Positions 1-8,259 of a stretch of 64,000 nucleotides of DNA are shown piece after piece. The notes beneath the pieces are model-generated. The model did not search any database. It saw only the letters and a program-made list of their open reading frames with translations, and had not been told where the DNA came from. The position numbers and the translations under genes were made by a program. Each line of letters opens with the position of its first letter. Positions within the stretch are counted from its first letter, which is position 1. Source of the stretch: Tersicoccus solisilvae (lineage in GTDB: Bacteria; Actinomycetota; Actinomycetes; Actinomycetales; Micrococcaceae); NCBI RefSeq assembly GCF_014643255.1, contig NZ_BMJI01000001.1, positions 496,001 through 560,000 of the forward strand, written 5' to 3'.

Positions 1-202
1 GCTGCCGGAGCGCGTCGATGTCGGTGGCGTCGGCGTCCACGACGTGCGTGAGGGTACCGGCCCACTTCTGCACGAGCACCGGATCGCGCTCGATGGCGAG
101 CACCTCCCGGCCCTGCTTGACGAGCTGGTCGGCGGTCGCCGAGCCGAACCGGCCGAGGCCGATGACGAGCACCGGCTGGTTGTGTGCGGGGCGGTCAGCC
201 AA
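1..202 (-). CDS. trkA: TrkA potassium uptake NAD-binding subunit, N-terminal part (runs off left edge)
   Basis: Reading the minus strand from a TTG at 202 gives a Rossmann nucleotide-binding start (ADRPAHNQPVLVIGLGRFGS) with the glycine-rich GLGRFG loop and an acidic residue in AIERD at the end of the second beta strand, as in RCK/TrkA-N domains. TrkA is the cytoplasmic regulatory subunit that gates the TrkH channel in response to nucleotides. It overlaps the end of trkH by 8 bases on the same strand, so the two are translationally coupled. Only about 67 residues are in the window. No ATG is available at this end, so the TTG start is inferred from the domain boundary. Confidence 0.85.
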   Translation of the reverse strand, partial: MADRPAHNQPVLVIGLGRFGSATADQLVKQGREVLAIERDPVLVQKWAGTLTHVVDADATDIDALRQ

Positions 203-1613
203 GGATCGGCCTCTCTTCGGGGAAGTGGTAGAGGGTGCGGCGCTGGCGCAGGGCGAGCGCGGTCGAGACGGTGATCGGCCCCATTCGGCCGAGGAACATG
301 AGCACGGACAGCACGTCCTTGCCCACCGGGGGCAGCTCCACGGACAGGCCGTTGCTCAAGCCGACGGTGGCGAACGCCGAGATGACCTCGAACAGCACGC
401 GATCCAGGGGCTGCCGGCTGATCTGAAGCAGGACCGCGGTCGCGACCATCACCATGGTGGCGCTGATGGCGATCACCGCCATCGCCACCCGCATGACCGA
501 CGGCGGGATGGTCCGGCCGTGGCTGCGCACGTCGGCGTCGCCCCGGGCCTCGGCCACGATGGCGAGCACGACGACGGCGATCGTGGTGACCTTGATACCG
601 CCCGCGGTCGACGCCGAGCCGCCGCCGGCGAACATGAGTGCGTCCGTGACCAGCACGGACGTCTGATCCAGGTGGTTCATGTCGACGAGATTGAACCCGC
701 CCGACCGCATCATCACCGACGCGAAGACGGCGTGCAGGATCTTGTCCGGGGTGCTCATCGAGCCGATCGTGGCGGGGTTGGACCACTCGAACGCGCCCCA
801 CGCGACGGACCCGAGCACGAGCAGGACGAGCGACACCTCGATGGTCAGCTTCGCGTGCAGCGTCCAGGCGCGGAACCGGGCCCGGGTGAACAACAGCACC
901 ATGATCACGGGGAACCCGAGCGAGCCGATGAACACCCCCGCCATCAGGGGCAGCAGGATCCACGGGTCCTCGCCGTACGGGACGATCCCGTCGCTGTGTG
1001 GCGTGAAACCGGCGTTGTTGAACGCGGAGATCGCGTAGAACACGGCGTGCCACACCGCCTGGCCGAGGGGCTCGCCCAGCAACATGAACCGGGGGGTGAG
1101 TACGACGGCGATCGCGAACTCGATGGCGACCGACGTCGTCACCACGATCCGCAGCAGGGCGCCCACCTCGCCGAGGCGGCCGATGTTCATCTCCTCGAGC
1201 GCGATCAGCTTGCCCCGCACGCCGAGCCGCCGGCTGACCGCCATCGCCAGGATCGAGGCGAGGGTGAGCACCCCCAGGCCACCGATCTGGATCGCCAGCA
1301 GGATCACCACCTGGCCGAAGGCGGACCAGTGGGTGGCGGTGGAGACGACCGTCAGGCCCGTCACGCACACGGCGGAGACGGCGGTGAAGAGCGCGTCGTG
1401 CAGCGGGGTGACGTCGCCGCTGCGGGTGGCCCACGGCAGGGACAGCAACCCGGTGAACACGAGCACGATGCACGCGAAGGTGATCAGCGCGAGCCGGGCC
1501 GGGGAGCTGCCCGCGAGGCGGTCGATGAAGTCGCGCGCCACCGACAGCAGCCAGAACGGGCTGCGTTCGGTGTCCCCCGTCCACGGGGTGCGGGTGGTGC
1601 TCATCGCCTCCAT
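195..1613 (-). CDS. trkH: TrkH-family potassium transporter, membrane subunit
   Basis: A 472-residue polytopic membrane protein with the repeated membrane-pore-membrane layout of TrkH/KtrB potassium translocators. Selectivity-filter-like glycine segments are visible (AVCVTGL near residue 120, NNAGFT near 200, MRSGGFN near 305, TVGLSNG near 420). It forms the K+ pore and is paired with TrkA encoded immediately downstream. The start at 1613 (MEAMSTT) is uncertain; an in-frame ATG three codons later is equally possible and neither has a well-spaced ribosome binding site. It is divergent from acuC. Confidence 0.9.
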   Translation of the reverse strand: MEAMSTTRTPWTGDTERSPFWLLSVARDFIDRLAGSSPARLALITFACIVLVFTGLLSLPWATRSGDVTPLHDALFTAVSAVCVTGLTVVSTATHWSAFGQVVILLAIQIGGLGVLTLASILAMAVSRRLGVRGKLIALEEMNIGRLGEVGALLRIVVTTSVAIEFAIAVVLTPRFMLLGEPLGQAVWHAVFYAISAFNNAGFTPHSDGIVPYGEDPWILLPLMAGVFIGSLGFPVIMVLLFTRARFRAWTLHAKLTIEVSLVLLVLGSVAWGAFEWSNPATIGSMSTPDKILHAVFASVMMRSGGFNLVDMNHLDQTSVLVTDALMFAGGGSASTAGGIKVTTIAVVVLAIVAEARGDADVRSHGRTIPPSVMRVAMAVIAISATMVMVATAVLLQISRQPLDRVLFEVISAFATVGLSNGLSVELPPVGKDVLSVLMFLGRMGPITVSTALALRQRRTLYHFPEERPILG

Positions 1614-1678
1614 TGTCCACGCTCGCGCGCCCGCGGCGCGGTGCGGCGCCCGCCCGGTCGGAACGTAGGGTAGGGACG

Positions 1679-2878
1679 GTGAGGGACCGACCGAGCAGTG
1701 CCGCCGCGTCCGCGGTCGTCTGGGGTGAGTCGCTGACCGCGTACAACTTCGGGGAGCAGCACCCGATGCACCCCAGCCGGCTGGACCTGACCGCGCGGCT
1801 CGCCACCGAACTCGGGCTGTTCGAGCGGGCCGGCGTGCAGCGGATCGAGCCGCGGGTGGCCACCGACGCGGAGCTCGGGACGGTGCACGATGCCGACTAC
1901 ATCGAAGCCGTCCGGCGGGTCAGTGACGACCCCGACGTCCCGGACGAGGCGCGCGGCCTCGGCACCACGGACGACCCCGCCTTCGCCGGCATGCACGAGG
2001 CGAGCGCGCGGATCGCCGGGGGCTCCCTGCAGGCCGCGGACGCCATCGTCGAGGGTCTCCCCCGAGCCGTCAACTTCTCCGGCGGCATGCACCACGCCGC
2101 TCGGCACCGCGCCAGCGGATTCTGCATCTACAACGACGCCGCCGTCGCCGTGGCCCGGCTCCTGGACCGGGGGGCGTCCCGCGTCCTCTACATCGACGTC
2201 GACGCGCACCACGGGGACGGCACGGAGAGCATCTTCTGGGACGACCCGCGGGTGATGACGATCTCCCTGCACGAGACCGGCCTGGCGCTCTTCCCCGGCA
2301 CCGGTTTCGCGAACGACACCGGGGGCCCCGGTGCGGAGGGATCCGCCGTCAACGTCGCGCTGCCGCCGACCACCGGGGACGGCGCATGGCTGCGGGCCTT
2401 CCATGCGATCGTGCCGCAACTGGCGCGCGCCTTCGCGCCCGACGTCATCGTCAGCCAGCACGGGTGCGACAGCCACTACCAGGACCCGCTGACGGACCTG
2501 CGCACCAGTGTCGATGCCCAGCGCCAGGTGGCCCTGGACATCCGCGATCTGGCCGCCGACCTGTGCGGGGGACGGTGGCTGGCCACCGGTGGCGGGGGAT
2601 ACAGCACCACCGCCGTGGTGCCCCGCGTCTGGGCGCACCTGGTCGGCATCGTCACGGGCGAACCGGTCCCGGTTCAGTCGCCGACGCCCGCCCGCTGGCA
2701 GGCCTACGTGCAGCAGCGGTACGGCAAGGAAGCGCCCCTGTGGATGACGGACGACGTGGACCTGTGGTGGCGCTCCTGGGAGGTCGGCTACGACCCGAAC
2801 GACGACGTCGACCGGGCGGTGATGGCCACGCGCAAGGAGGTCTTCCCGCTGCACGGCCTGGACCCGTGGTTCGACTGA
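1679..2878 (+). CDS. acuC: Acetoin utilization protein AcuC, class I HDAC-type deacetylase
   Basis: This 399-residue protein matches zinc-dependent histone-deacetylase-like AcuC. It has the paired histidines in SGGMHHAA, the metal-binding DVDAHHGDG segment, FPGTG, and QHGCDSHYQDPLTDL near residue 265. In Bacillus, AcuC removes acetyl groups from acetyl-CoA synthetase and so sets acetate activation, which would suit the glyoxylate-shunt genes found further along. I chose GTG at 1679 because family similarity begins at VWGESLTAYNFGEQHPMHP. The longer open frame from 1613 would run into trkH. The stop overlaps the next start by one base. Confidence 0.9.
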   Translation: MRDRPSSAAASAVVWGESLTAYNFGEQHPMHPSRLDLTARLATELGLFERAGVQRIEPRVATDAELGTVHDADYIEAVRRVSDDPDVPDEARGLGTTDDPAFAGMHEASARIAGGSLQAADAIVEGLPRAVNFSGGMHHAARHRASGFCIYNDAAVAVARLLDRGASRVLYIDVDAHHGDGTESIFWDDPRVMTISLHETGLALFPGTGFANDTGGPGAEGSAVNVALPPTTGDGAWLRAFHAIVPQLARAFAPDVIVSQHGCDSHYQDPLTDLRTSVDAQRQVALDIRDLAADLCGGRWLATGGGGYSTTAVVPRVWAHLVGIVTGEPVPVQSPTPARWQAYVQQRYGKEAPLWMTDDVDLWWRSWEVGYDPNDDVDRAVMATRKEVFPLHGLDPWFD

Positions 2879-3471
2879 TGACCGGCCTCCCCCTCGACGC
2901 GGACGACGCCCCCGAGGCCGATGGCGGGAAGCCGGCTTCGGAGCGCCGGGCCCCGAGTGCGCCGGTGGCGCCCGGTGCCCGCACCGCCGCCGACGTGTAC
3001 GGGGTGCTCGCCGATCCGACCCGCCGGCGCCTGCTGACGGCGCTGCGTGGGCGGGAGCGATCGGTCGGTGACCTCGTCATCGAGCTGGCCGTGAGCCAGC
3101 CGACCGTGTCCAAGCACCTGCGCACGCTGCGTGAGGGCGGTCTGGTGCGGATGCGGGCCTCCGGCCAGCGCCGTCTGTACTCCCTGCGGCTGGAGCCGCT
3201 GCAGGAGGCCGCCCGGTGGCTCGGCGAGTTCACTCCGGCAGCCGCCCCGGCCGTCCTCACCGGCGACGCGGCCACGGAGGGAACGCGGCGGCCCCCCGAG
3301 ACCCCGGCCGTCCGGTCGGGGGAGGCGGGCGTCGTGGCGTCGACCGAGGCGGACACGGCGAGCGAGGACGGGTCGTCCCCGATCGGCCGAACGGTCGGGC
3401 GCGCCGCCGGCCGCGCAGCGGAGATGATCGCGAACATCCCGCGGCTGCGCCGGCGCAACGGCCGGTACTGA
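2878..3471 (+). CDS. ArsR-family winged-helix regulator with disordered C-terminal tail
   Basis: The 197-residue product carries a winged helix-turn-helix at about residues 40-115 (VYGVLADPTRRRLLTALRGR, then QPTVSKHLRTLREGGLVR), typical of the ArsR superfamily. No metal-binding cysteines are present in the recognition region, so it is not an arsenic-type sensor. The last 80 residues are rich in Gly, Ala, Thr and Glu and end in a basic stretch (RLRRRNGRY); they look disordered. The start overlaps the acuC stop (TGATG), so it is probably co-transcribed and may act on acetate or acetoin genes, but its target cannot be read from the sequence. Confidence 0.8.
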   Translation: MTGLPLDADDAPEADGGKPASERRAPSAPVAPGARTAADVYGVLADPTRRRLLTALRGRERSVGDLVIELAVSQPTVSKHLRTLREGGLVRMRASGQRRLYSLRLEPLQEAARWLGEFTPAAAPAVLTGDAATEGTRRPPETPAVRSGEAGVVASTEADTASEDGSSPIGRTVGRAAGRAAEMIANIPRLRRRNGRY

Positions 3472-3665
3472 GCCGTCGGCGACGGCACCCCTGTCGACGC
3501 TCGGCGGCGGGGGGTCCGCGTGTCGCGTCCGGCGCGTCCGTCTCGAACGCTATGCTGCCCGCTTTCACTTCTGCCACGGCAGCCACTAGAGTGGCGAGAG
3601 CACCGTCCCCGGCGTGTCCAGCACACGTGTGCGCGGATCCGGTCGGGCAGAGAGGGACAGGGGAG

Positions 3666-3875
3666 ATGGCTCCAGAGCAGAACTTCGCCAACGTGAAGTT
3701 CCTGACCGTGGCGGAGGTCGCGGAGATGATGCGGGTATCCAAGATGACGGTGTACCGCCTCATCCACGCCGGAGATCTGCCCGCGGTCCAGTTCGGCCGC
3801 TCCTACCGGGTCCCCGAGTCGGCCGTGACCGACTACCTGCGGTCCGCGGGGATGCCCGACGTGGACACCGCCTGA
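3666..3875 (+). CDS. bldC: BldC-like MerR/excisionase-type DNA-binding protein
   Basis: A 69-residue protein consisting of one winged helix-turn-helix: FLTVAEVAEMMRVSKMTVYR is the HTH, followed by the wing VQFGRSYRVPESAV. Size and sequence match BldC, a small MerR-like regulator conserved across Actinobacteria that binds direct repeats cooperatively and controls development in Streptomyces. In non-sporulating relatives its targets are less clear. The start at 3666 follows the purine-rich GGGACAGGGGAG ribosome binding site. Its position beside the bL37 gene is conserved in the phylum. The excisionase label that automated tools use is misleading; no phage genes are near. Confidence 0.85.
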   Translation: MAPEQNFANVKFLTVAEVAEMMRVSKMTVYRLIHAGDLPAVQFGRSYRVPESAVTDYLRSAGMPDVDTA

Positions 3876-4047
3876 GCGACGACGCCGTCGCCCCAGCCGC
3901 CCGGCACCGCCCGTCGGAGTCCACCGTCGAGCCTCGCCCGGCGATGCGGGTACCCTTGGAGGGATATCGTCGGCGACGTCGCGGGCACTGCCGTGTGCCC
4001 GGCGCGGCCGCCGTGCCGTCAACAGACATCGAAGGAATGGAGGACCC

Positions 4048-4146
4048 GTGGGTTCAGTCATCAAGAAGCGCCGCAAGCGGATGGCCAAGAAGAAGCACCG
4101 CAAGCTGCTGCGCAAGACCCGTCACCAGCGCCGCAACAAGAAGTAG
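4048..4146 (+). CDS. Small basic ribosomal protein bL37 (AURKAIP1/COX24 domain)
   Basis: A GTG-started frame of 32 residues that is almost entirely Lys, Arg and His: MGSVIKKRRKRMAKKKHRKL followed by LRKTRHQRRNKK. It matches the tiny AURKAIP1/COX24-domain proteins found as an extra large-subunit protein (bL37) in actinobacterial ribosomes. A strong AATGGAGGACC ribosome binding site precedes it and a stable hairpin follows. It is too short for ordinary gene-finding length cut-offs. Confidence 0.88.
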   Translation: MGSVIKKRRKRMAKKKHRKLLRKTRHQRRNKK

Positions 4147-4163
4147 GCGCGCGACACCAGTCA

Positions 4164-4201
4164 TCGAGCGCCGGCCCCGCTTCCCGCGGGCCGGCGCTCG
4201 A
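4164..4201 (+). terminator. Hairpin terminator after bL37
   Basis: An inverted repeat with arms TCGAGCGCCGGCCC and GGGCCGGCGCTCGA flanks a short C/T-rich loop, beginning 17 bases after the bL37 stop. No long T run follows, as is usual in high-GC actinobacteria. The glutaredoxin gene begins 20 bases later, so some read-through is possible. Confidence 0.6.
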
Positions 4202-4220
4202 CTGTTCTCCGGAGGAAACC

Positions 4221-4481
4221 ATGGCCGCCACCGCCGAGTCCGCCCCCGCCGTCGAACTGCTCACCCGGCCGGGGTGCCACCTGTGCGAGGACGCCCGACA
4301 GGTCGTGGCCGCGGTGACGGCCTCGCTCGGGCTCGCCTGGACCGAACGGTCCATCGACGGGGATGCGGAGTTGACGGCACGGTTCGGTGAGGAGATCCCC
4401 GTCGTGCTGGTCGACGGGGTGCCACGGGACTTCTGGCGCATCGACCCCGAGCGGCTGCGCCGGCTCCTCGGCCGCGCCTGA
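4221..4481 (+). CDS. Glutaredoxin family protein (DUF836-like)
   Basis: This 86-residue thioredoxin-fold protein has the redox motif CHLC at about residues 18-21 (TRPGCHLCEDA) and a cis-proline region IPVVLVDG near residue 60. It is the short glutaredoxin-like family that actinobacteria often carry near bL37 or hemA. It would act in the cytosol as a thiol-disulfide exchange protein, but mycothiol-using organisms may couple it to mycothiol rather than glutathione. The GGAGGAAACC site places the start at 4221. Confidence 0.82.
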   Translation: MAATAESAPAVELLTRPGCHLCEDARQVVAAVTASLGLAWTERSIDGDAELTARFGEEIPVVLVDGVPRDFWRIDPERLRRLLGRA

Positions 4482-4496
4482 CGGGCGGCCTGCTCC

Positions 4497-5267
4497 TCAG
4501 CGGCCCCAGGGGGCCGCGGCCGGCGCCTTCCGGAACCAGGGAGCCGACGGGCGCAGCCAGAGCATGACCACGCCGGCGATGCCGAGGAGGGTGGCCAGGG
4601 TGCCGAGGAACCAGGCGGTGATGAAGAGCAGCGAGAGCGCGGCGAGGACCGTGCCGAGGATCCGGGCCCAGTTCTTTCCCCGGCGCACGAACACGACGAC
4701 GAGGACGTAGAGCACGAGGGCGATGGCGCCGCCGGCGAACAGCATCGTCTGTGCGGTACCGACCAGCTGGTCGACGGAGAAGCCCTGGGTGTTCTGCCCG
4801 CTCTGCCGGAACGCCTCCTCGAACTGCCGGCGGCCGGCGTCGGATCCCAGCGCGGCCGCGGTCAGGATCGTGTAGACCATGGCCAGCAGGCCGCCCGCGG
4901 CGATCAGCCAGGAGCCGATGTTGACCTCGCGCGGCATCGCGGTCGGCCGGGCGGACGCGGGACCCTGCCCGTATCCGGCGCCCTGACCGTAGGCCGGGTA
5001 CTGCTGGCCCTGACCGTAGGCAGGATTCTGCTGGCCCTGACCGTAGGCAGGATTCTGCTGGCCGTACTGCTGGTCCTGGCCGTAGGCGGGCTGCTGGCCG
5101 TAGGCCGGGTACTGCTGCTGGTCCTGGCCGTACGTGGGTTGCTGGCCGTACTGCTGGCCCTGTCCGTACGTGGGTTGCTGGTCGGCCGGCTGTCCGTACG
5201 CGGGGTATCCCGGTCCGTTCGTGCCGTCGTCGGCGGGTCGGGGGGTGTCCGGGTTGCTGTTGCTCAT
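4497..5267 (-). CDS. Membrane protein with Gln/Tyr/Gly-rich repetitive N-terminus
   Basis: The 256-residue product begins with about 115 residues of low-complexity sequence made of YGQ, PAYGQ and QQNPAYGQG units. At DNA level this includes an exact 27-bp tandem duplication near 5011-5065. Four predicted membrane helices follow: WLIAAGGLLAMVYTIL, QTMLFAGGAIALVLYVLVVV, WARILGTVLAALSLLFITAW and TLATLLGIAGVVMLWL. The start at 5267 is set by an AGGAG site nine bases upstream. Similar proteins with prion-like cytoplasmic N-termini are common and uncharacterised in Actinobacteria. No function is assigned. Confidence 0.8.
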   Translation of the reverse strand: MSNSNPDTPRPADDGTNGPGYPAYGQPADQQPTYGQGQQYGQQPTYGQDQQQYPAYGQQPAYGQDQQYGQQNPAYGQGQQNPAYGQGQQYPAYGQGAGYGQGPASARPTAMPREVNIGSWLIAAGGLLAMVYTILTAAALGSDAGRRQFEEAFRQSGQNTQGFSVDQLVGTAQTMLFAGGAIALVLYVLVVVFVRRGKNWARILGTVLAALSLLFITAWFLGTLATLLGIAGVVMLWLRPSAPWFRKAPAAAPWGR

Positions 5268-5346
5268 GGATCCAGCTCCTGGTCTCGGCCGTCGTCCCGG
5301 GCCGCCGACCGCCTCCACGACAGTCGCCCGGACCCGGAAACGCAGC

Positions 5347-5384
5347 AGGGTTGCAGCACGTCACTGCGGACGTACTGCAACCCT
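5347..5384. terminator. Nested hairpin between YceI and the repetitive membrane protein
   Basis: Outer arms AGGGTTGCAG and CTGCAACCCT enclose a second perfect stem, ACGTC and GACGT, around an ACTGCG loop. It sits 37 bases past the yceI stop and 80 bases before the start of the next minus-strand gene. It most likely ends yceI transcription; an operator role for the downstream gene is an alternative. Confidence 0.5.
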
Positions 5385-5420
5385 ACCGTGAGATGGTTCC
5401 GCCGGGACGGCGGTGCCGGG

Positions 5421-5981
5421 TCAGGCCTGCGGGGCCACGTACTCGACGTCGAGGTCGATGGTGACCTTGTCGCCCACGAGCACGCCGCCGGCCTCGAGCG
5501 CGGCGTTCCAGGTGATGCCGAACGCCTTGCGGCTGATCGTGGTCGAGGCGGTGACGCCGGTGCGGGTGATGCCGAACGGGTCGGTGACCACGCCGCTGAG
5601 CTCGCCGGTCAGGGTGACCTCCTGCGTGGTGCCGCGGATGGTCAGGTCACCGACGATGGCCAGATCGTCGGGGGTGCCGGAGACGGAGGTGGACCGGAAG
5701 GTGATCGCCGGGTGGTTCTCGGCGTCGAAGAAGTCCGCGCCGCGCACGTGGCCGTCGCGGTTCTCGTCCTTGGAGTTGATGCTGGCGACGTCGATGTCCG
5801 CGACGACGGTGCTCTGCTCCAGGGTCTCGCCGATGGTCAGGGTCGAGGTGAACGCGTCGAAGGTGCCGCGGACCTTGCTGATGCCGGCGTGCCGCACCGA
5901 CCACGCCACGTGGCTGTGGGAGGCGTCGGCGGTCCATGCGCCCTGGGTGAGTCCATTGATCTGCTCGACGGTGGTCGTCAT
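5421..5981 (-). CDS. YceI family lipid-binding lipocalin-like protein
   Basis: A 186-residue protein with the YceI signature: WTADASHSHVAWSVRHAGIS at the start, FDAFTSTLTI, the NSKDENRDGHVRGADFFDAE segment, and VTASTTISRKAFGITWN. YceI proteins form a beta-barrel that binds long isoprenoid or fatty chains. No signal peptide is visible, so this one is probably cytoplasmic, as is common in actinobacteria. A GGGAAGGACG site precedes the ATG. A perfect palindrome 49 bases upstream suggests control by a MarR-type repressor. Confidence 0.9.
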   Translation of the reverse strand: MTTTVEQINGLTQGAWTADASHSHVAWSVRHAGISKVRGTFDAFTSTLTIGETLEQSTVVADIDVASINSKDENRDGHVRGADFFDAENHPAITFRSTSVSGTPDDLAIVGDLTIRGTTQEVTLTGELSGVVTDPFGITRTGVTASTTISRKAFGITWNAALEAGGVLVGDKVTIDLDVEYVAPQA

Positions 5982-6029
5982 GGTGAGCGTCCTTCCCGGC
6001 AGGAGGCCTGCCGTCTCGGTGGGGGATCA

Positions 6030-6049
6030 TCAGTTGAAGTATCAACTGA
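6030..6049. promoter_or_regulatory. Perfect palindrome upstream of yceI, candidate MarR-type operator
   Basis: TCAGTTGA and TCAACTGA are exact inverted arms around a 4-base centre (AGTA). The TTGA-TCAA half-sites resemble MarR/OhrR operators, and yceI is often paired with a MarR gene in related organisms. No marR gene is present in this window. Confidence 0.5.
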
Positions 6050-6190
6050 ATGCGTCAACCGGGGGCCGGCGAGATGTATTCCCCTGCATGGAAACGCGAT
6101 GTTCCCCCCACGTCAGGCACTCGACCTTGGACCGAGTGGCCGGAGTCGGCAGGAATCGGCGCGGGTCGGTGGTTCTGGGAGACTGGGGGC

Positions 6191-6847
6191 ATGCCCACGG
6201 TTCATCTGCTTCGCCACGGCGAGGTGCACAACCCTGCCCATGTGCTCTACGGCCGCCTCGACGGGTACGGCCTCTCCGATCTCGGCCGGCGGATGGCCGA
6301 GACCGTGGCCGAGCACTTCGGCCGGCGTGCCGCTGCCGGCGCCGGCGTCGTCCTGCTCAAGGCCTCCCCGCTGCTGCGCGCACAGCAGACCGCGGAGCCG
6401 GTCGGAGCGGCGCTCGGCCTGCCGGTCGGCACCGAGCCCCGCATCATCGAGGCGGAGAACCACTTCGAGGGCCTGCGGATGACGCGCGCGGAACTGCGCA
6501 AGCCGAAGCACTGGCCGTACCTGATCAACCCGCTGCGGCCCAGCTGGGGCGAGCCCTACCGGGCACAGGTGGCGCGCGTGGTCGCGGCCGTGCACACCGC
6601 CCGCGCCGAGGCCGAGGCCGTGGGCGGCGCCGACGCCGAGGCGATCATGGTCAGTCACCAGCTGCCCATCTGGGTCACCCGCCTCAGCGCCGAGCACCGC
6701 CCGTTGTGGCACGACCCGCGCAGACGGCAGTGCGCGCTCGCGTCGGTGACGAGCTTCCACTTCACCGGCACCGAGCTGACCGGCGTCGGTTATCGCGAGC
6801 CCGCGGGCGCCCTGCTCTCAGGTGCTGACCAGCTTCCCGGGGCATAA
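6191..6847 (+). CDS. Histidine phosphatase (phosphoglycerate-mutase-like) family protein
   Basis: The 218-residue protein opens with MPTVHLLRHGEVHNP, containing the RHG catalytic motif of the branch-1 histidine phosphatases. A second catalytic histidine lies in VSHQLPI at about residue 157. Members include phosphoglycerate mutases and small-molecule phosphatases; the long insertion and lack of PGM-specific motifs make a broad phosphatase more likely than a glycolytic enzyme. It stands directly before the cytochrome c biogenesis operon (10 bases), an arrangement recurrent in Micrococcales. Confidence 0.85.
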   Translation: MPTVHLLRHGEVHNPAHVLYGRLDGYGLSDLGRRMAETVAEHFGRRAAAGAGVVLLKASPLLRAQQTAEPVGAALGLPVGTEPRIIEAENHFEGLRMTRAELRKPKHWPYLINPLRPSWGEPYRAQVARVVAAVHTARAEAEAVGGADAEAIMVSHQLPIWVTRLSAEHRPLWHDPRRRQCALASVTSFHFTGTELTGVGYREPAGALLSGADQLPGA

Positions 6848-6856
6848 TCCGCGGTG

Positions 6857-7474
6857 ATGTCCTCGCCCCACCCTCGTCGTCCGTCTGCTCGCGCCCGCGT
6901 GACGGCTGCCGCCTCGCTCCTGCTGGCCCTGGCCCCCGTGCTCGCCGGCTGCGCCGCCAGCGACAGCCTGGCCCAGCAGGCCCGTGCCGGGGACGAGAAG
7001 AACTACATCGCCGGTGACGGCTCGGTGCGCGAGTACGCGGCCGAGACCCGCGGCGAGCCGGTCGAGTTCAGTTCGACGTTGTTCGGCGGCAAGACCGTCG
7101 ACGCGGCCGACTTCCGGGGCCACGTCACCGTCCTCAACTTCTGGTACGCCGGGTGCGCACCCTGCCGCGTCGAGGCCAAGGACCTGCAGGCCCTGCACAC
7201 CCAGTTCTCGGCCTCCGGAACGCAGTTCTACGGGGTGAACGTCCGGGACGAGGCGGCGACCGCCGCCGCCTTCGAGCGCACCTTCGGTACCACGTACCCC
7301 TCCTTCGAGGACCGCAACGGCACCGTGCTGCTGGCCATGACGCGCTACGTCCCCCCGCAGTCGGTACCCACGACGCTGGTGCTGGACAAGCAGGGCCGAG
7401 TCAGTGCCCGCATCCTCGGCACCGCCGACAAGGGCACCCTGAAGAGCCTCATCCAGGCCGCGCAGCAGTCGTGA
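6857..7474 (+). CDS. resA: ResA/TlpA-like thioredoxin lipoprotein for cytochrome c biogenesis
   Basis: A 205-residue secreted lipoprotein. The signal peptide ends in the lipobox LAGC at about residue 34, and the thioredoxin fold holds the redox motif CAPC (NFWYAGCAPCRVEAK) at about residue 100. It would be anchored outside the membrane and keep the haem-binding cysteines of apocytochrome c reduced, receiving electrons from CcdA encoded next. An alternative GTG start lies one codon earlier. The stop overlaps ccdA by 4 bases (GTGA). Confidence 0.88.
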   Translation: MSSPHPRRPSARARVTAAASLLLALAPVLAGCAASDSLAQQARAGDEKNYIAGDGSVREYAAETRGEPVEFSSTLFGGKTVDAADFRGHVTVLNFWYAGCAPCRVEAKDLQALHTQFSASGTQFYGVNVRDEAATAAAFERTFGTTYPSFEDRNGTVLLAMTRYVPPQSVPTTLVLDKQGRVSARILGTADKGTLKSLIQAAQQS

Positions 7475-8259
7475 CGCTCTCCGCAGCCGGTCAGCTGGGC
7501 GTACCCACCGCGGCCAACTCCTTCGCCGAGGCCGCCTGGGGCGGTTCCATGCTGATCGCCGTGCCGGTCGCGATGCTCGCCGGCCTCGTCTCCTTCGCCT
7601 CCCCGTGCGTGCTGCCGCTCGTGCCCGGCTACCTCGGCTACGTGACGGGCCTGACCGGGGCGGACCTGCAGGACCACCGCCGTGGCCGGGTGCTGGCCGG
7701 CGTCGGCCTGTTCGTGCTCGGCTTCTCGATCGTCTTCGTCTTGATCGGCGCCGTGTTCGGGCAGGCCGGAGCGTGGCTGAAGGGGGCCCCGTGGGTGTCC
7801 CAGCTGCTGGGCTTCGTCGTCATCGTGATGGGCGTCGTGTTCCTGGGCGGCTTCTCCCGGCTGCAGGGGGAGCGGCGCATTCACGCCCGGCCCCCCGCCG
7901 GTCTGTGGGGGGCACCCGTTCTCGGCCTCACCTTCGCGCTGGGCTGGGCGCCCTGCATCGGGCCGACCTTCGCCGCCGTGCAGGCCCTGTCCTTCTCCGA
8001 CGGGGCCGGCGCGGTGCGCGGCGCCTGGCTGACCCTGTTCTACTGCCTCGGGCTCGGTGTCCCGTTCCTGCTCATCGCGCTGGCCCTGCGCCGCAGCGCG
8101 AGCGCCCTCGCCGTGCTGAGACGGCACCGGCTCGCCATCCAGCGGCTCGGCGGGGGTCTGCTCATCGTCGTCGGCCTGCTCATGGTCACCGGGGTGTGGA
8201 ACGTCTGGGTGGCCGACCTGCAGGCCTGGTTCTCCGATTCCGTGAGGTTGCCGATTTGA
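7471..8259 (+). CDS. ccdA: Cytochrome c biogenesis protein CcdA
   Basis: This 262-residue protein has about six membrane helices and the two membrane cysteines expected for electron transfer: SPCVLPLVPGYLGY in helix 1 and LGWAPCIGPT in helix 4. CcdA carries reducing equivalents from cytoplasmic thioredoxin to ResA. The GTG start overlaps the resA stop. The gene itself overlaps resB by 4 bases. Confidence 0.9.
   Translation: MTLSAAGQLGVPTAANSFAEAAWGGSMLIAVPVAMLAGLVSFASPCVLPLVPGYLGYVTGLTGADLQDHRRGRVLAGVGLFVLGFSIVFVLIGAVFGQAGAWLKGAPWVSQLLGFVVIVMGVVFLGGFSRLQGERRIHARPPAGLWGAPVLGLTFALGWAPCIGPTFAAVQALSFSDGAGAVRGAWLTLFYCLGLGVPFLLIALALRRSASALAVLRRHRLAIQRLGGGLLIVVGLLMVTGVWNVWVADLQAWFSDSVRLPI

Noticed and set aside
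18-1673. 551-residue plus-strand frame over trkH
   Set aside because: Asp/Arg/His-rich antisense of trkH; the minus-strand product is an unmistakable membrane transporter.
3666-3875. Phage excisionase
   Set aside because: The small MerR-type HTH sits next to bL37 with no integrase or phage gene; the BldC assignment fits size and context better.
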